Notes: a model not told the origin generated them from the sequence alone. Positions 46,342-59,385 are shown, counted from the stretch's first letter. The stretch: DNA of 64,000 bases from Rhytidiadelphus loreus (GCA_947034895.1 OX344763.1:31123025-31187024), one strand, 5' to 3'. Made by a program: numbers and translations.

Positions 46342-47605
46342 CACAATCAGACAATCGGTACAGACAGATAATAATAAAGATTACTCGAGCACTACCAACT
46401 ATCACAAATTAAATTAAACTACGCAAAAACTCATTACCATATAAAACATGAACTGCACTTCGCAGAGGACATTAGCTTGCTACTTTACCCAAGCGTAATA
46501 AGACGCTACCGATTTCCATTGCCTTACCGTTACCGAAAAGCCTGCAAAACAGCGTGTTTTAGGGGCGATTCTTGCGCCTCTGTCAGACAAGTTCAGCCTG
46601 TCCAAATCAATCCCTCCATAAATCCGCCAACACAGTGAGGGCACGCAAGCCTCTCGCTGTTCTCAAAAACAAAACGCTGCTGCTGCAGCACAAAAAGCTC
46701 CTTACCCGACGGCTGTCTGTCTGCGCACCGTCTGCACCGCCTACTCGCCTAGTTATGTTACCGATTCAACGTGATTCCAGCCGAGTGCTGCTACAGTAGT
46801 CAGCTACTTAAAGCTGACCAAAGCTGATTTGCTAACACAAATCTTTTTCAGAAAATCTAGTAAAAAAAGTGCTATGATACACCTCGGGAGTTCGGGCCTA
46901 CACACACATTGTTGCATTTGTCGGCAGCGACTAGCTTTCATTGACTGTGATTATGACGGCAACCTACCAATTAGTCGGTACAGTACTTAACAACAGTACC
47001 TCTTAGCAACAGTAATTACCCATTTTTGTAAGCAACAGTACAGTACTGTAGTAGTACTGACTGATGGTTTGATCGATTTTTCTAATAAGCAACTGTAGTA
47101 ATCATCTCTCTTACCGATTTTTGGAGTGTGATTCAAGTCAGCCTGCCTGGCTGGGTAACCTGGGTTGCATGTGTGAATGCGAAACGTACATACGACAGTG
47201 CTTTAACCCAACTGTCATTAAAAAAAATTTGACTGTCTTTGATTGTAGGGTCAGTTTACAGACAACTGAAGTGCTGACGTCCTGCTCGTGAAAAGGCGGT
47301 TAACTTATTAGCAGTTGGGCGAGTAAGCTTATATGGTAGAAATTTATATGGTAGGAATTGGTAAAACTTTGTGACCAGGTCCATGCTTCTCACTGGCTGG
47401 CCGGTACATGATGTTATATGGTAAGAGGATTGTCAGGGATTTCTGTTGATCAGTCATATCTTGGTGCTGTACTGCGTGTGGTTGCGTCGATAAGTGTGCA
47501 TCTGAATGAATGATAAAAATAATTTAGAGGTTTATGGAGTTACCATATTTATGGAATTCTGCCTAGTCTACAAGGTTGTACATCTGTTTGTTCGCGACAC
47601 ATCAC
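46342..47605. other. GC-richer spacer, possible promoter region
   Basis: The GC content is higher than in flanking repeats. Words such as ACCGATT and TTACCG recur, and there are several CAGTAC palindromic runs near 46980-47080. This may be the promoter and 5' leader of the candidate minus-strand gene. Confidence 0.3.
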
Positions 47606-47609
47606 TTAA

Positions 47610-47830
47610 CCCTTTTTAAGGACCAGCTCATTAGCGTAGATATCATTTGTTTCGTTGTCGTGTGAATTTGTCGACTTTAAAAAAAAATGCAAAAAATAAC
47701 TGATTGGAAGTCAAATTGTTGGAGAAGACCTTCCCTTTTCGCACAAAAATTGGGAGGATGAATAACTGCACTTTTGTCCTACATGGAGAGATTCTTTGTC
47801 ATTCATAGACTAGAAAAAGTCATGAGCATC
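47610..47830. mobile_element. TTAA-family copy G, left end only
   Basis: TTAA at 47606-47609 is followed by CCCTTTTTAAGGACC. The next 200 bases match 55991-56200, including GGAGGATGAATA and TTTTGTCCTA. I found no right end. Confidence 0.45.
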
Positions 47831-49318
47831 ATTTATGGGTTAAGTTTTGTGTAACGGGTAGGAATCACATGCCATGATGTACACGGTGTAAATAATCAAG
47901 GACTACGAGGTGTTTGTACTTTTTCATTTATGGCTAATTTATTTACATGGATGTCTGAACTTGACAATTGGTAAAGCAAAACCAAGATGATTTTGTTATG
48001 GAGTATATGAATTAAGTATCCAAATATGGGGGGACTAACGATGCTAGCATATGAGCATAGAAATGTGAGCATGTGAGCTTAGGTAGAAGTAGATACCCTA
48101 CAACCATTGAAGGTGCTTATAGCATAAACATCTATAATATAGGTACTTATAACATAGATATCTTATAATCATGTAAGGTTTCTATAATATACACGTTTAA
48201 CACATAGGAATGTGTAGACCTTTAGGCTCATGTGCTCATGATCCTAGGCTCACAAATTAGCACCCCTAAATTGGTTGGTTTGGCACATTGGGAATGGAGA
48301 CCAAGAGAGTGGAGCATGGGCAAGTGGAAGGGACCAAAAATAATTGATTTGAGACCGGCAAGTGACAGTAGGAGAATCGAATTTGGAGAGTAAAAGCATC
48401 AATTCTCTACCAATATGGGTGATTTCAGGTTATATATCAAAATAATTAACTCTCTAATTAAATATTTCCCCAAAATTCCCCTTTGCAACTTGTGTCATAC
48501 TAGGATCTAAGAAAGTATTTTAAATACTTGAATGCTGAGATTACAAAATTTTAAAAAATCATCACAGTGTCATTGAAAAGTTTTTTAAATTGGAAAGTTT
48601 GAGCACATTCTTGAAATGGATGCTTGTACTCAAATATGTACAAGTTGCAATCAGACAGCACCTCACTAATTGCTTGCTTGCATGCATTCCCCACAAGCAT
48701 CGTCTCAAATGAATGATATAGTGAGAGGCATCAAGTACTGTACAATTTCGAACTTGCCATATATTGTTGGGCCCAAACTGCATTAAAGTAGTACAAAGTA
48801 CTAGTGCAAAACAAAAGTAAAAGTAATTCTTTTAATTTTTTAATTTATAAAAAAACTAAAATTCAATAACTGAACTTTCACATTGTAATTCTAAGTGTTA
48901 GAAACAAAGCCTATGCATCTCTCCTCGTGGAGAGCTTTCCAGCGGTACCCAAAACAAGATGGGGGATATGTGGTCTAAGAGATCTCACCGTAACAAATAA
49001 AACAAACATAAGTGAATCTAACTTATTGTATGGATGATTAGAGCATAATAGTGTTCATGAGTAAATTTTGAACACGAACCAAAGTTATTATCGATGAAGT
49101 GATAGATATGATTTTTCATTTGAGAACTATATGAAAATTATATCCCCATAAAGGTCATTTTTATTCCTATCTTCAAAGAAAGTTTCAAAAAATCATGCCA
49201 AAAATGGAGATCATATGAACCTGTCCAAATGTTAAAGTGTCCCTCGAGGGGATACTTGGAAGTTTAGTGATTAAGATCATTACGAACCCGAGGAGCATTT
49301 TGAAAGTCAAACCAAAAT
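47831..49318. other. Intergenic sequence
   Basis: Includes another decayed TTAA-type right end at 49235-49273. No gene supported. Confidence 0.4.
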
Positions 49319-49322
49319 TTAA

Positions 49323-50189
49323 ACCCCTAAAGGACCAAGGAAAACACTTTGGGCTTTTTGAAAACTTGGGCAAGCTCTATTGACTTCATAATTTGGAATT
49401 TTTGCATGAATTTTTTAGGATGGATGCTACTCATCATAATCTACATGTGAAACTTTGTTTCATGTCATTCCAATAAATATTGCAAAAGTTAGAAGTTTTT
49501 TCTAAAAAACTTTCAATGTCAAAATGGACATCAAAAAATATATTCAAAAAATATATTAATTATTTTTTGGGGATTGTATAGTTTAATTTTGAATAATGAG
49601 GTAAAAGATAGGAGGAGTTTTATTTTGCAAGCAATGAAGGTAGAAAATGCATATAAATTTGTCTTTTGCCCTCAATTTGAGAATTTTCAAATAAAATAAA
49701 AATAAAGGATATTAACTGTTTACACCATTGGGATTAATAATTATCAAATTCTACCAAAAGTTATTAGCTTATTAGTTTTATCTTTCATTCAATAACACCT
49801 TCCACTTTACAATTTTTTTTAAATGATTAAGAAAGTTTCTTTGATTAAAAATTTTTACATACGTTTTCAAACCATTTTCCAGCATATTGTCAAAATATGC
49901 AAGTTATAGGACATATGTGTTTTCTTCTTTAAATGTTGAAAGACAAAACTTCACTTTTTGGAAGGATTAGACTGAAAAGCCTACATTTTGAAGTTTAGGC
50001 ACGTTGAACTTGCAACCTGTGGGGATATTCATTTTAAAATTTGGAGATAATGCACTTGAACAAGGGAACCAAAAAATCATATGGTTGGATTTGTTAAATA
50101 TAAAAATATTGATGAAGATTTTGACCTTACTTTGGGGACGAGTATTTTGAAGCAAATTTGAGCCTCTAAACATGAAAGAATTTTAGGGA
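49323..50189. mobile_element. TTAA-flanked element, copy H
   Basis: TTAA (49319-49322) precedes ACCCCTAAAGGACCAAGG, and the right end GAATTTTAGGGA precedes TTAA (50190-50193). The interior has no frame. Confidence 0.5.
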
Positions 50190-50799
50190 TTAATATAGTT
50201 TTTGATTTCATGTGTTTTTTCACAATTTTCAAACAAAAAAGGTCCACATGCTCTAATTTGCTTGTTAAAATGATCTCAATGTACAAATGGTTGTGTTTGA
50301 ATTCCATCTTAGAGCTAAGGACAATTTAGTTTTCCTTCAATCTCGTACCTAATTCCACTTAGTAATCTTTTAAAGCATGAGAATCATGTTTTTTGGGGAA
50401 TATTTTTCCCCAAATTGTCAATTCAATACTTTAAAATAATTTTTTTTAAATTTAAATTGGTAATGCAAAATTTTTAAGTTAACAAGATTCTAAGTTGTAT
50501 AATCTTATCATGCAAGGTACAATTTTTTTTCCTTTACTTTGAATGCAAATATCTTGCAATTTATGAGGTCAAAGCTTCTATAATTTCTTTCACATGTTCT
50601 TATACTAGTGTAGTGCCAGATCATATGATTGGATATGAAAAAAAACAATTCTTAAATTTTATTGTTCTCTTACAATTGAAATGGCAGTTTGAGGTGTTTT
50701 TTTGTTGCTTTGAAGTCAATTTCTTAATAACTCTTTTACATTGAACTAAATTTTGAGCATTGGGAAGTTATGATCCCAAACTAATCTCAGTAGTTTTAA

Positions 50800-51730
50800 C
50801 CCCTAAAGGACCATTGTCCCTTTGGGGGACAAATGCGCTTTCAGGCAAGTACCTACAGGCTGAAATTTTCTCCTAATTTTTTGAAATTTTATTTGGAGGT
50901 AGGAAAGTTGATTAGCTTCGTGGGAATATAATTTTTTTCAAAATCGGTGCCCGGGAACAATAGTTATGACCAAATAAGCTCAAACGAGGGGACGGCGGGC
51001 ACCGTGGGCAGCCCCCCCAAAATGGACAAAAATTAGAACTTTTTTTTAATATTATTTTCTCTCATAGATTATATTTTTGTCTATCTGGGAAGTTTTGATT
51101 CATTTCATTTGGATATGTCATGAAAAAGTTATGGACATTCTTATTTTTCGGGCAATTAGAGCATCTTTTTGAAAAAATAACTTGTAGGATTCATTTCTGA
51201 ATGCAATTTTTCAAATTTTTCAATTTTTTTTTAATGGTCTGATTTACTTGCTAGAACAATCTCACCATTAGGATTAGTGCATTTTAATTCCATCTAAAAT
51301 ATATGAATATTTTAGATTTTCCTTCTATCTCATACCTACTTCTACTTAACAATTTTTTTAAGAATGATAATTAAATTTTTTTTGAATTTTTTTTACCAAG
51401 ACTCTCAACTCAATTCTCCACTATAAAGATTTAAAGCTCAAAACTTTGTAGTGCAAAAATTTTAAGTTAAAAATGTTCAAAGTCAAAAAAATCTAGTCCC
51501 GCAATGTGATGAAAAACTTGTTTTTTCCACTTTAAACGCAGATATCTTGCAATCCGAGCGGTGAAAAATTCTGAATTTTTTTTCACGCACTCTCATACTA
51601 GTTAGGTGTAAGATCCTACGGTTAGATATGGAAAGAAAATCAATTTCTTAATTTTTTTTACTCCTTGCTATAGGTATGGCAGTTTTGAGTGTTTTCTGGC
51701 AAAGAAAAAAAGGCCTTGGTCCTTTAGGGG
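50800..51730. mobile_element. TTAA-flanked TIR element, copy A
   Basis: The best preserved member: TTAA at 50796-50799 and 51731-51734, a left end CCCCTAAAGGACCATTGTCC and a right end CCTTGGTCCTTTAGGGG. Bases beyond the TTAA do not match, which makes TTAA the target duplication rather than part of the TIR. It is 931 bp, AT-rich and has no frame. Copy B is its inverted relative. Confidence 0.75.
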
Positions 51731-51734
51731 TTAA

Positions 51735-52628
51735 AGATTCATTCAAAGATTGAAGTGGGATTTGGAACAAAATTAAACCATCTTGATTTTAGTCAGTTTC
51801 GAAGAAGGGCCAAACTTTTTTCTTTTTCTTTTTCAGTTCTTAAAACTTTATTTTCAATGAAAACGATAGGTCAATTTTCAGTTTTGCAAGTTTGTTTTTA
51901 ATGAAAATGATAGGTCATTTTTTTTCAATGTTTTCAGACTTCTTTCAGATCTTTGAACAATGTGACGACCGAGGAACAGAAGGCCATGCCAGTAACTTAG
52001 TTAAGTTAATTACAGTATGATTTGGAACTGAAGGTCCATTGAATTTCAGAGCACCTCTAGTTTGATGAGCAGCAAATCTCTACAAATTTCCACAATTCTA
52101 GCACAACCAAAGACACTTCAAATCATTAAAAAAATAAAGCTTATTCGAGATTCCTTTCAATAGTTTGGATGGAATACAATGTTGCAGTAAACAGTACAGT
52201 ACAATAATATTCGATAATTGGATGGTGGAAAATGGTTTGAATTTTTGGGGGTCAGTCAAGAGAAAGGGGTTCAAGTTTCAAGGATTTTGCTGACAAGTCA
52301 TATCTCGGTGCTCTAGGCTTTGATGCTGCACCTATGTCAGGTACTCAAATGAACGATATTGTCTATGATAAGGAATTGTTTCTGCCGAAGAAGTGGGATC
52401 ACCGTTCGTGGAAGTTGATGATCATTGACCATGCCCAAATAATCTAATGAAATATATTAATTTATATTTGTAAATTGTTGTCAAATTTTTTAGAATAACA
52501 TAAAACACTTACAAACATCGTTTTGTTTGTTGTTGTTTAGTTTCAAGTAAAAGGAAGAATAACTTGGAAAATCGGAAAATAACTTTGATGATGAAAATCA
52601 TTAAATTTTGAATGAACAGATGATGAAA
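51735..52628. other. Intergenic sequence
   Basis: No supported gene. The segment 52270-52330 shares words with 47430-47480 (CAGTCATATCTTGGTGCT-like). Confidence 0.4.
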
Positions 52629-53031
52629 CGTTCAAACTATTTCAAAATTTAATAGAGATCAAACTTCGGTTTACCAAATTGTTGGTATTGTTGAATGTGA
52701 GTGTCAAAAACAACACCTTTTATGGTACAAGAGCGCATATGAGTTCGATAGTGTTTATCTTGTAGTATTAATTTATTCATCACAAACAAAAAAATCGGTG
52801 TGTTGCGTAGACATTTCACGGTTATCAAATGATGATTATATAAAACACGATACTTTTAATGACAAAATATTATATTATGGTATATTGTTAGATTGCCATT
52901 ACATTTTAGGAGATATTACTACATACAACAACATAGAGTTAATTGAAGGTCGTGTGAATGCAAAGCCTATCTCCAATGAGAGGTCTCAAAACCAGCACAC
53001 GCTACCTACACCTACACAAAGTAGGCAGTAG
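52629..53031 (+). CDS. Unidentified AT-rich open frame without an ATG
   Basis: A plus frame of about 134 codons is open from 52629 to a TAG at 53029-53031, with its first usual start only at 52798 (GTG). It reads VYQIVGIVECECQKQHLLWY, then VCCVDISRLSNDDYIKHDTF, then ILGDITTYNNIELIEGRV. The pattern of alternating charged and hydrophobic residues is protein-like. I do not recognise it. It could be an exon, a decayed transposon protein or a captured fragment. Confidence 0.25.
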
Positions 53032-53439
53032 GAGCTACTTCCATCCACTAGACTCTTTATTCGAGCGAGTGACAGACTATTACTGTTCAACAAGTTCCAA
53101 TTAGAAAAAAAATAATACGTCTGTTCATCAGCATGGACTTTGTCAAAGGGCCCATGATCATCCATCCCCCATCCTCTCTCCTCTTACCACCACCACTCAT
53201 CCAGCTGATGAAACAATCCATTCTGTTCATCCTACACAATATCATTCATCTGAGACCTGACATACCTGCAGTAGCAAAGGGTACAACACCAAGATAAGCC
53301 TTGTCAGCAAAAAAAAAAGAAAAAAAGAAAATCCTTGAAACGTGCACCATTTTCAGTCAACAGGAACCACACAAGACTCTTGCCTGCAGACCCTCTCAAG
53401 TTTGCAGACAAAAAAAAAATTGGCAGACAGCCTTGGATG

Positions 53440-53492
53440 CAGCTCCCCTGCCTTGGATGTAGCTCCCCGGGTCTTGGATGTAGCTCCCCCGG
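53440..53492. repeat. 18-19-bp tandem repeat, three copies
   Basis: CTTGGATGTAGCTCCCC recurs three times with small differences, and makes short open frames in several frames. Confidence 0.85.
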
Positions 53493-54442
53493 CCTCAATT
53501 CAAACCCAGCCAGCCCAACCCAGCCCAGCCCAGGCAGGGTTTCAAATTTTTCTTTCAGCAGTGGCTTGACTGATGAGCTCAGACAGAAGCCCAACTTGGA
53601 CACAATCCACGGATCCCAACGTGTCTGTGCACATAACTTAAGTCAGACTCGACCAATCCCACGCAGCTTATCTGCCCCCACCCACCCCTCTTGCGCCCCC
53701 CCCTTCTGCTAAAGCTTAAAATTCCAACTTCTATAACCTTATGGGATGACTTGATAGATAGACAGACCATCGGTCCCTTTGCTCATATTTCAAGACCTGT
53801 TTAGACTTTAGACTGCACTTAAAAAAACTTTTGTTGTAAAACATGAGAATAATATTTATATGGGATGATGCCACGCACACATACTGCTCAAAGTGAGTGA
53901 CCAAAAGCCTCTTTAATGACACTTCCTGGTCCTTACAAACAAATGACACTCTCAAATGGGTTTGGTTTGCAACAACTTGACAAGTGGAATTCGAATGTCC
54001 ACCCACATGCCTGGACGAATTCTTTCCGGTGGAATTGAGGGAAAATATATTCAATTATATACCATACTCCAGAGTAGTATATTAATAGTGTGTGGGTTAC
54101 GTGTGTGGCGTAGGCAATTTTATGCTTTGAACAAATTGGTAACCAATTGTACATACGGTTGTTTATTTTGGGTTTTTAAGAAAAAAAATCTTTCTGCTCA
54201 ATTCAGTTGTACAGTATGTGGAATGGTAAGAAACATGAGTTGCCAACATGCTTTCAAAGTTGAACAATATGGTGAACTGAAGAAATATATATGGTAAATG
54301 TGAAGGCTACTTTGGATTTGTTGATAAGATTTCTACCATATATATAAAAGATAATGGTCGGTTCTCTGATTTTTTTTGGTTTACATGACAAGCTCTTTTA
54401 AAGCTAGCAGCAACAAGATGCCTTGGCTCTACAAAACAAGCC

Positions 54443-54612
54443 TAGGGTTTGTTTTTACTTGTTTTTGGCCCCCCTCGGTAACGACCCAAATTAGCACGTG
54501 CAAAGCCATAGATTGTTCAGAGAACGAGCCTAGGATTGTTGCTTTTATTTATTTGTAGGCCCCTAGGTAATGATCCAAACTAGCCCGTACAAAGCTACGG
54601 GTTTGTTGTTCC
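54443..54612. repeat. Tandem duplication, about 85-bp units
   Basis: Two diverged copies share GCCTAGG, TTGTTTTT, TAGGCCCC or its variant, and GTACAAAGC in order. Confidence 0.7.
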
Positions 54613-54694
54613 ATGCACCGACACGTGTGTTTATTTTTCAAACTTTCGTGTACAGTTAACCGAGATTCTAGAGGGGAGGGAATAGCTACCATAT

Positions 54695-54736
54695 ATGCAA
54701 AATCCTCCATGCAAAATCCTCCATGCAAAATCCTCC
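54695..54736. repeat. 14-bp minisatellite, three perfect copies
   Basis: ATGCAAAATCCTCC three times in a row. Confidence 0.95.
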
Positions 54737-55352
54737 GCAGACACTGCTCATAAGATCTCTGTTAACTAGACTAGACTAAACTAAAATTAAGGACAGGGGG
54801 GGAGGGTCCGACCAAGATTCTATCCCGGGGGAGGAATTTGCTACCTTTTATGAGAAATGGTATGGCACAGACCATCTCACCCCCACACACACACCATGCT
54901 AAAACATACAGTGCATAAGTTATATAACTTATATGGTGTCTCATTAGATCACGTCAAAAATGAAGCTATCAGTGAATTTATCATCCAGCAAGTTATTAGA
55001 GCATTTGATATCTGTACGTGAGCTGACTCATTCAGTTACCATATACCAGTCTTTAATAGCTTATATATATATATTAAAGGGCTAGGAAACAACCATATAA
55101 CTTGAAAAGGATGACTGGACCATGTACCTGTCTATGATATGTTCAAGGGCTACGAACAACCATACAAGGGTGACTGGACTATTGAAGCCCCCATTGAACT
55201 ACTTGGTAGTACCCACCATGTCTGTCCGTCCTGTAGTCGGTTACCATTTAACTTACCAGTAGGTCTGTGACAACCACTTGTATATGGTTAACCTAGACCT
55301 AGACCTAAAACCAAACCGCCCACATCAGATCTGTGGATTCATGGACATGCAG

Positions 55353-55656
55353 CAGAGAGGTTCAGAAACTGCCCACCTAAGAGCTGAAACTGGATTTTGG
55401 GGTGGCAAAGCTTCTTGAAATAATTTTTGGTAGATTTTCCTTGAAAGACAAGTGGAATTGGCATCTAATCCAAGTCATTTCATATTTTTTGAAGCTTTGA
55501 GGAATTAGTTATAAATTTTTGAAGTTGAAATGGCATAGGGCTGTAAAATCGCCCACCTCCTAAACTGTACATTGTTTGTACATTGCTGAAGGCTATGGAA
55601 AAAAAACATGTACACACAGTGTACATTTGAGGATGTGGGCGGTTTTAGAGCCTCTG
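55353..55656. mobile_element. Family R4 element with terminal hairpin, copy 4
   Basis: CAGAGAGGTTCAGAAACTGC at the left and CAGAGGCTCTAAAACCGCCC inward from the right form the TIR. The layout matches 26680-26977, including the hairpin in the right third (CGCCCACCTCC...). No matching target duplication. Confidence 0.6.
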
Positions 55657-56245
55657 CAATTTCAGAGCCTGTTACCTTATGGGTATGAGTGTTTGGAAAT
55701 AGTCACATCAGCAGCAAATTGGGTGGTGATCAAAGTGGGAACTTGTGTTCAAACAAAAGAAGAAGAAATTGGGAACTTGAGATGTGACCCCGGTATTCGA
55801 CACACGCGCACGGTATGCACTAATCACGTGGTGATTTGGAGTCACTGGAAAAAATGGCCTCAGCACAGGGCCTGGGTGGACGGTCCCTGTAGAATTTCTA
55901 TGGATATTGATAATGTTGTGACTATTTGAGTGATTTCAATGGCAAATGGAGCGACTAAATTTCATTTTTTTTTTGGATTACAAGATTTAACCTTTAAAGG
56001 ATGGACCGGTGAGAGTGAAAATCATCCATTTGGGCATTCTTGTGAATCATTGGATTAAAAAAAATCTGAAAGTATTCATTGGAAGTCAAACTATTGTAGA
56101 AGAAATCCCCTTTTCACACAAAATTTGGAGGATGAATAGTTGTACTTTTGTCCTATATAGTCTAAGGATTCTTTATCATTCATTGGCCAAAAAATGGCCA
56201 CAACATTGTTACATATACACACACAAAATAAAAGAAAAAGAAAAA

Positions 56246-56249
<4 letters not shown>

Positions 56250-56305
<56 letters not shown>
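56250..56305. repeat. (AT)n microsatellite
   Basis: About 28 AT units, within copy I. Confidence 0.95.
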
Positions 56306-56307
<2 letters not shown>

Positions 56308-57353
56308 TAATTATAGCATTTGTGGCTCAAATACAGTGTCAAAGACCCAAAAATATAGGTTGAAAGCAAAGAACCATCCATTGTGTGAGACAAAGAAGTT
56401 AGGTCCTAATCTATTCAAATGGGGAATTTAACTACACTATTATGCAAACTTTGGCATTTTTACGGTTTAGATTGTGTGGGCTAAAATCTATACATGTCCT
56501 AGACAAAAAAATTGTAGTTTAGACTGCGCAATCTGAAATCTATACATGTCCTAGATGGCACTTTTGTAGTTTAGACTGTGAAGTCTAAAATCTATACTTG
56601 TCTTAGATGACACTTTTATGGTTTAGACCGCACGGTTTGAAAATGGCTTATGGAATATTACCATTTTAATAAAATTCTCTATCCAAGCTTATCTAAAATT
56701 TGGATTGATCTTTGTCCCTTTTTTTCTAGTATTTTTAATTGAAGGTTATTCATTGTTCAATGAAAAAGAAGAGGTTAGCATAACATTCTTCATTCAAGTA
56801 CCTATGGGAATGTGCCTTCAAAAAGATGAAGTGGTCAAACTTCTTTAAATCCACTACAAGATGAAACTTACTTTGGACCTATATTACTTGGGCAATGCAA
56901 GAGTGTTTTAGAGCCCCATGCTTCATTGGTTTAGAATGTTATGAGGTCACTTCATTGTTTGAAAGAACATTCTTCATTGTACTTGTGTCTAATTATACAA
57001 TTTTTTGATGTCCTTCCAATGATAATATAGTATGTATCATTAAGTTGAAGATTGATATGAATCATTAAAAGTTATTTAGTTTCTCGGGCCATTTTGTGTT
57101 ATACATCAACAACATTACAAGAGACTTGTGGTCAATTTGCAATCAATGTAGTAAGATGAGTGGGTGGAATAAACAACTAACTCACCTTCAAAATGAGTTT
57201 ATTTACCTTTTTGTATAAGGCAATGCCCAATGCCAATCATGGGCATGAATGAAAATTGAGTAGATCATTTGTTAGGCACAAATGAATTGGTTATTTCCCG
57301 ATTACAATTGTCATTGTAAGAAACTAGTGTTTTTTTGTTGTCAGAGCAAACAT

Positions 57354-57488
57354 ATTTTGTTAGACATCCAACGTAACAATTCATGTTTTTATGTCAACAA
57401 TGACATCCAATACAAGATGAAGATGTTACATTGAATGTCATTGTTGATATAAAAAAATGTGTTGTTACATTGGATGTCCAACAAAATC
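57354..57488. repeat. Foldback MITE (hairpin)
   Basis: Arms 57354-57414 and 57424-57488 are inverted copies with few mismatches (ATTTTGTTAGACATCCAA and ATTTTGTTGGACATCCAA inward). The loop is about 9 bases. RNA from it would fold into a long hairpin. Confidence 0.8.
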
Positions 57489-58179
57489 TGTCTACTTCGA
57501 CATAGGGTTCTTGCTCACCCTAATGATGGAGGTTACACAATATAACTAGCTTAATCCTTTAATTAGACAAGGTGACTACTAGGAACATCTTTATGACTTG
57601 TTAAATTAGTTTTACATGGTTTGCTATCGCATTTCTTACACCCCTAGTGGCTTCGTGCCTTGTTGATCTACAACAACTTCACTGTTTTGAATTGGTTATG
57701 AGGTGCAATTGGTAAAGTAGATGGGATGGCATATTTTTTAGTGTATGGATAAGAAAGTGTTGAAAAGAATGACCTACATATCTAGCATATGGCCAAGCAA
57801 CTTATCAATAGTTTCCTACCAGTGCAATTGTAGCGAGTTGAATGTGGGAACCCTTACATAGTATTATCGATGAGGTTTATAATTAAAAAGACCAAAGATG
57901 TATCTAGAAAAAGACGTCGGATGAAGGATTCTAGAAAAGAAACAACTTCACAAAGCCCTCCGTCACATTTTTCCATTTTTTCAAAAACATGTTGTACATA
58001 TTTCAAGCTCTTAAATATGACAACACAACTTCCATGTTGAAGATGGCCATCAAAAGATGTACCCCGATCTCTACTACTTACGCGCGTACAAAAGCAAAGA
58101 TTTATGTATGTATGAGGGCATGTCTCCCAAAAGAAGGGTACCCCCAAAATGCCGTTGTCCTTAAAGGATTAACTTAATG

Positions 58180-59385
58180 AGCCTAGAAAATGAACATCCC
58201 GGTATCCAGTACTGCTGGAGATGCTCCAACCTCCCTCCCCATGCCGCTATCCTGCCCCGGTACATTTTCGTCAGTCACTCCTGGTCAAGAACGGTGGGCT
58301 TGCCTCCTTTCTACGAAGCGTAACCGGAAGGAACACGGTAACCCCTCTCCCGCTAAAAACGGTGTGCAACTCGGCCGGTATTAGCCCACCTACCTCACTG
58401 AAATCTATTTTTTAAATATTTTTAAATACTAAAAAAGAATAAGAAAAGGCGGGGACGGTAAAGGACGGACGAATGAGAACGATTGTCGGTATCATCGAAG
58501 CTCCTCTGCTGTCGTAGCGTGGCTTCCATCATAGACTGGGGGGGCGAGTGGGGCCCACCGCCTACAAGCGACGTCTGCAACTGTGTGTGCAATATTGTCG
58601 GCAAATGAGCGTTTCCATCAAGGAAGCGGGCATGTATTTTAAAGGGCTTTTGCTTCTGTGCTAGTTTCCGATTCTTAGCGGAGCTACTTTTCCTTCGATT
58701 GATCTTTGGTGAAAGAAATTTTTTAGGAATTTCGAGAAAAGCGTGGGATGCGCGCGATTGACAGGTGGTTGGTCAAGTACATTGACCGCGCGCGACTGAG
58801 GACGATTGAGTTTGGTAAGAAAGAAGTGGAGCTATAACTTCTTAAGCTTTAGACCGGAAGTGATTTTTTTGTTGCTGTCCCTCTCTCTCTCTCTCTCTCT
58901 TTTTTTTTTTTTCCTTTCTGTATTTTCTACAGTGAAGATTTGTTATTGTTATTGGAGTCCCAGTACGGAGCGTGGTTTTTGCTTTTTTGCTTAGGAGGTC
59001 TATTTATTTGCTTGCGCTGCTCCTATTGAGAGTTTTTGCGAAGGCGCCGTGTGAGGGCGACGCGGTGGAGGGGCGATGCAGGGAGGGGCGATGGAGGTCG
59101 ATATTTGTGTTAGGGTTTAGGGGAGTGGTGTGAGAGAGGGTGTTAGGGTGAGGTGGTGAAGTTTGTATTCCAGGAAAGAGGCCTCATGGAAGGGAAGAGG
59201 CTTCGGTGGTGTGAAATTGATTATAAACATAAATTGTTACTGCGCATGCGTCGACGGAACACAGTTGGCTCTTGCGGAAGATCTTTTCTCGCTTTCTGTT
59301 TATCACCGATTTCGTAGTGGCGTGAGACCGCGCAAACGACGACGCTGTGGCCGTGGCTGTGGCTGGCCCGCGTTGAAGGTCGGAA
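58180..59385 (+). promoter_or_regulatory. GC-richer promoter and 5' leader of the PRT6-like gene
   Basis: GC and CpG content rise sharply here compared with the repeats upstream, including GCGCGCG near 58780-58800. A (CT)n run at 58880-58901 followed by a T tract is typical of plant core promoters and leaders. Several short upstream ATGs precede the chosen start. I cannot place the transcription start exactly. Confidence 0.5.
58880..58912. repeat. (CT)n microsatellite with T tract
   Basis: Eleven CT units, then eleven to twelve T residues, about 480 bases before the PRT6-like start codon. Confidence 0.95.

Larger units (their letters stand above)
53032..55352. other. Intergenic with small tandem repeats
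   Basis: Contains the repeats listed separately below and GC-richer CCCAGCC-type words at 53500-53535. No gene that I can support. Confidence 0.4.
55991..58168. mobile_element. Long TTAA-flanked element, copy I
   Basis: TTAA lies at 55987-55990 and 58169-58172. Ends CCTTTAAAGGATGGACC and, inward from the right, TCCTTTAAGGACAACGG are imperfect inverted repeats. At 2.2 kb this is the longest candidate of the family. The only frame of note is 57854-58147 (minus, 97 codons), in which I see no transposase motif. Its first 220 bases match copy G. Confidence 0.45.
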
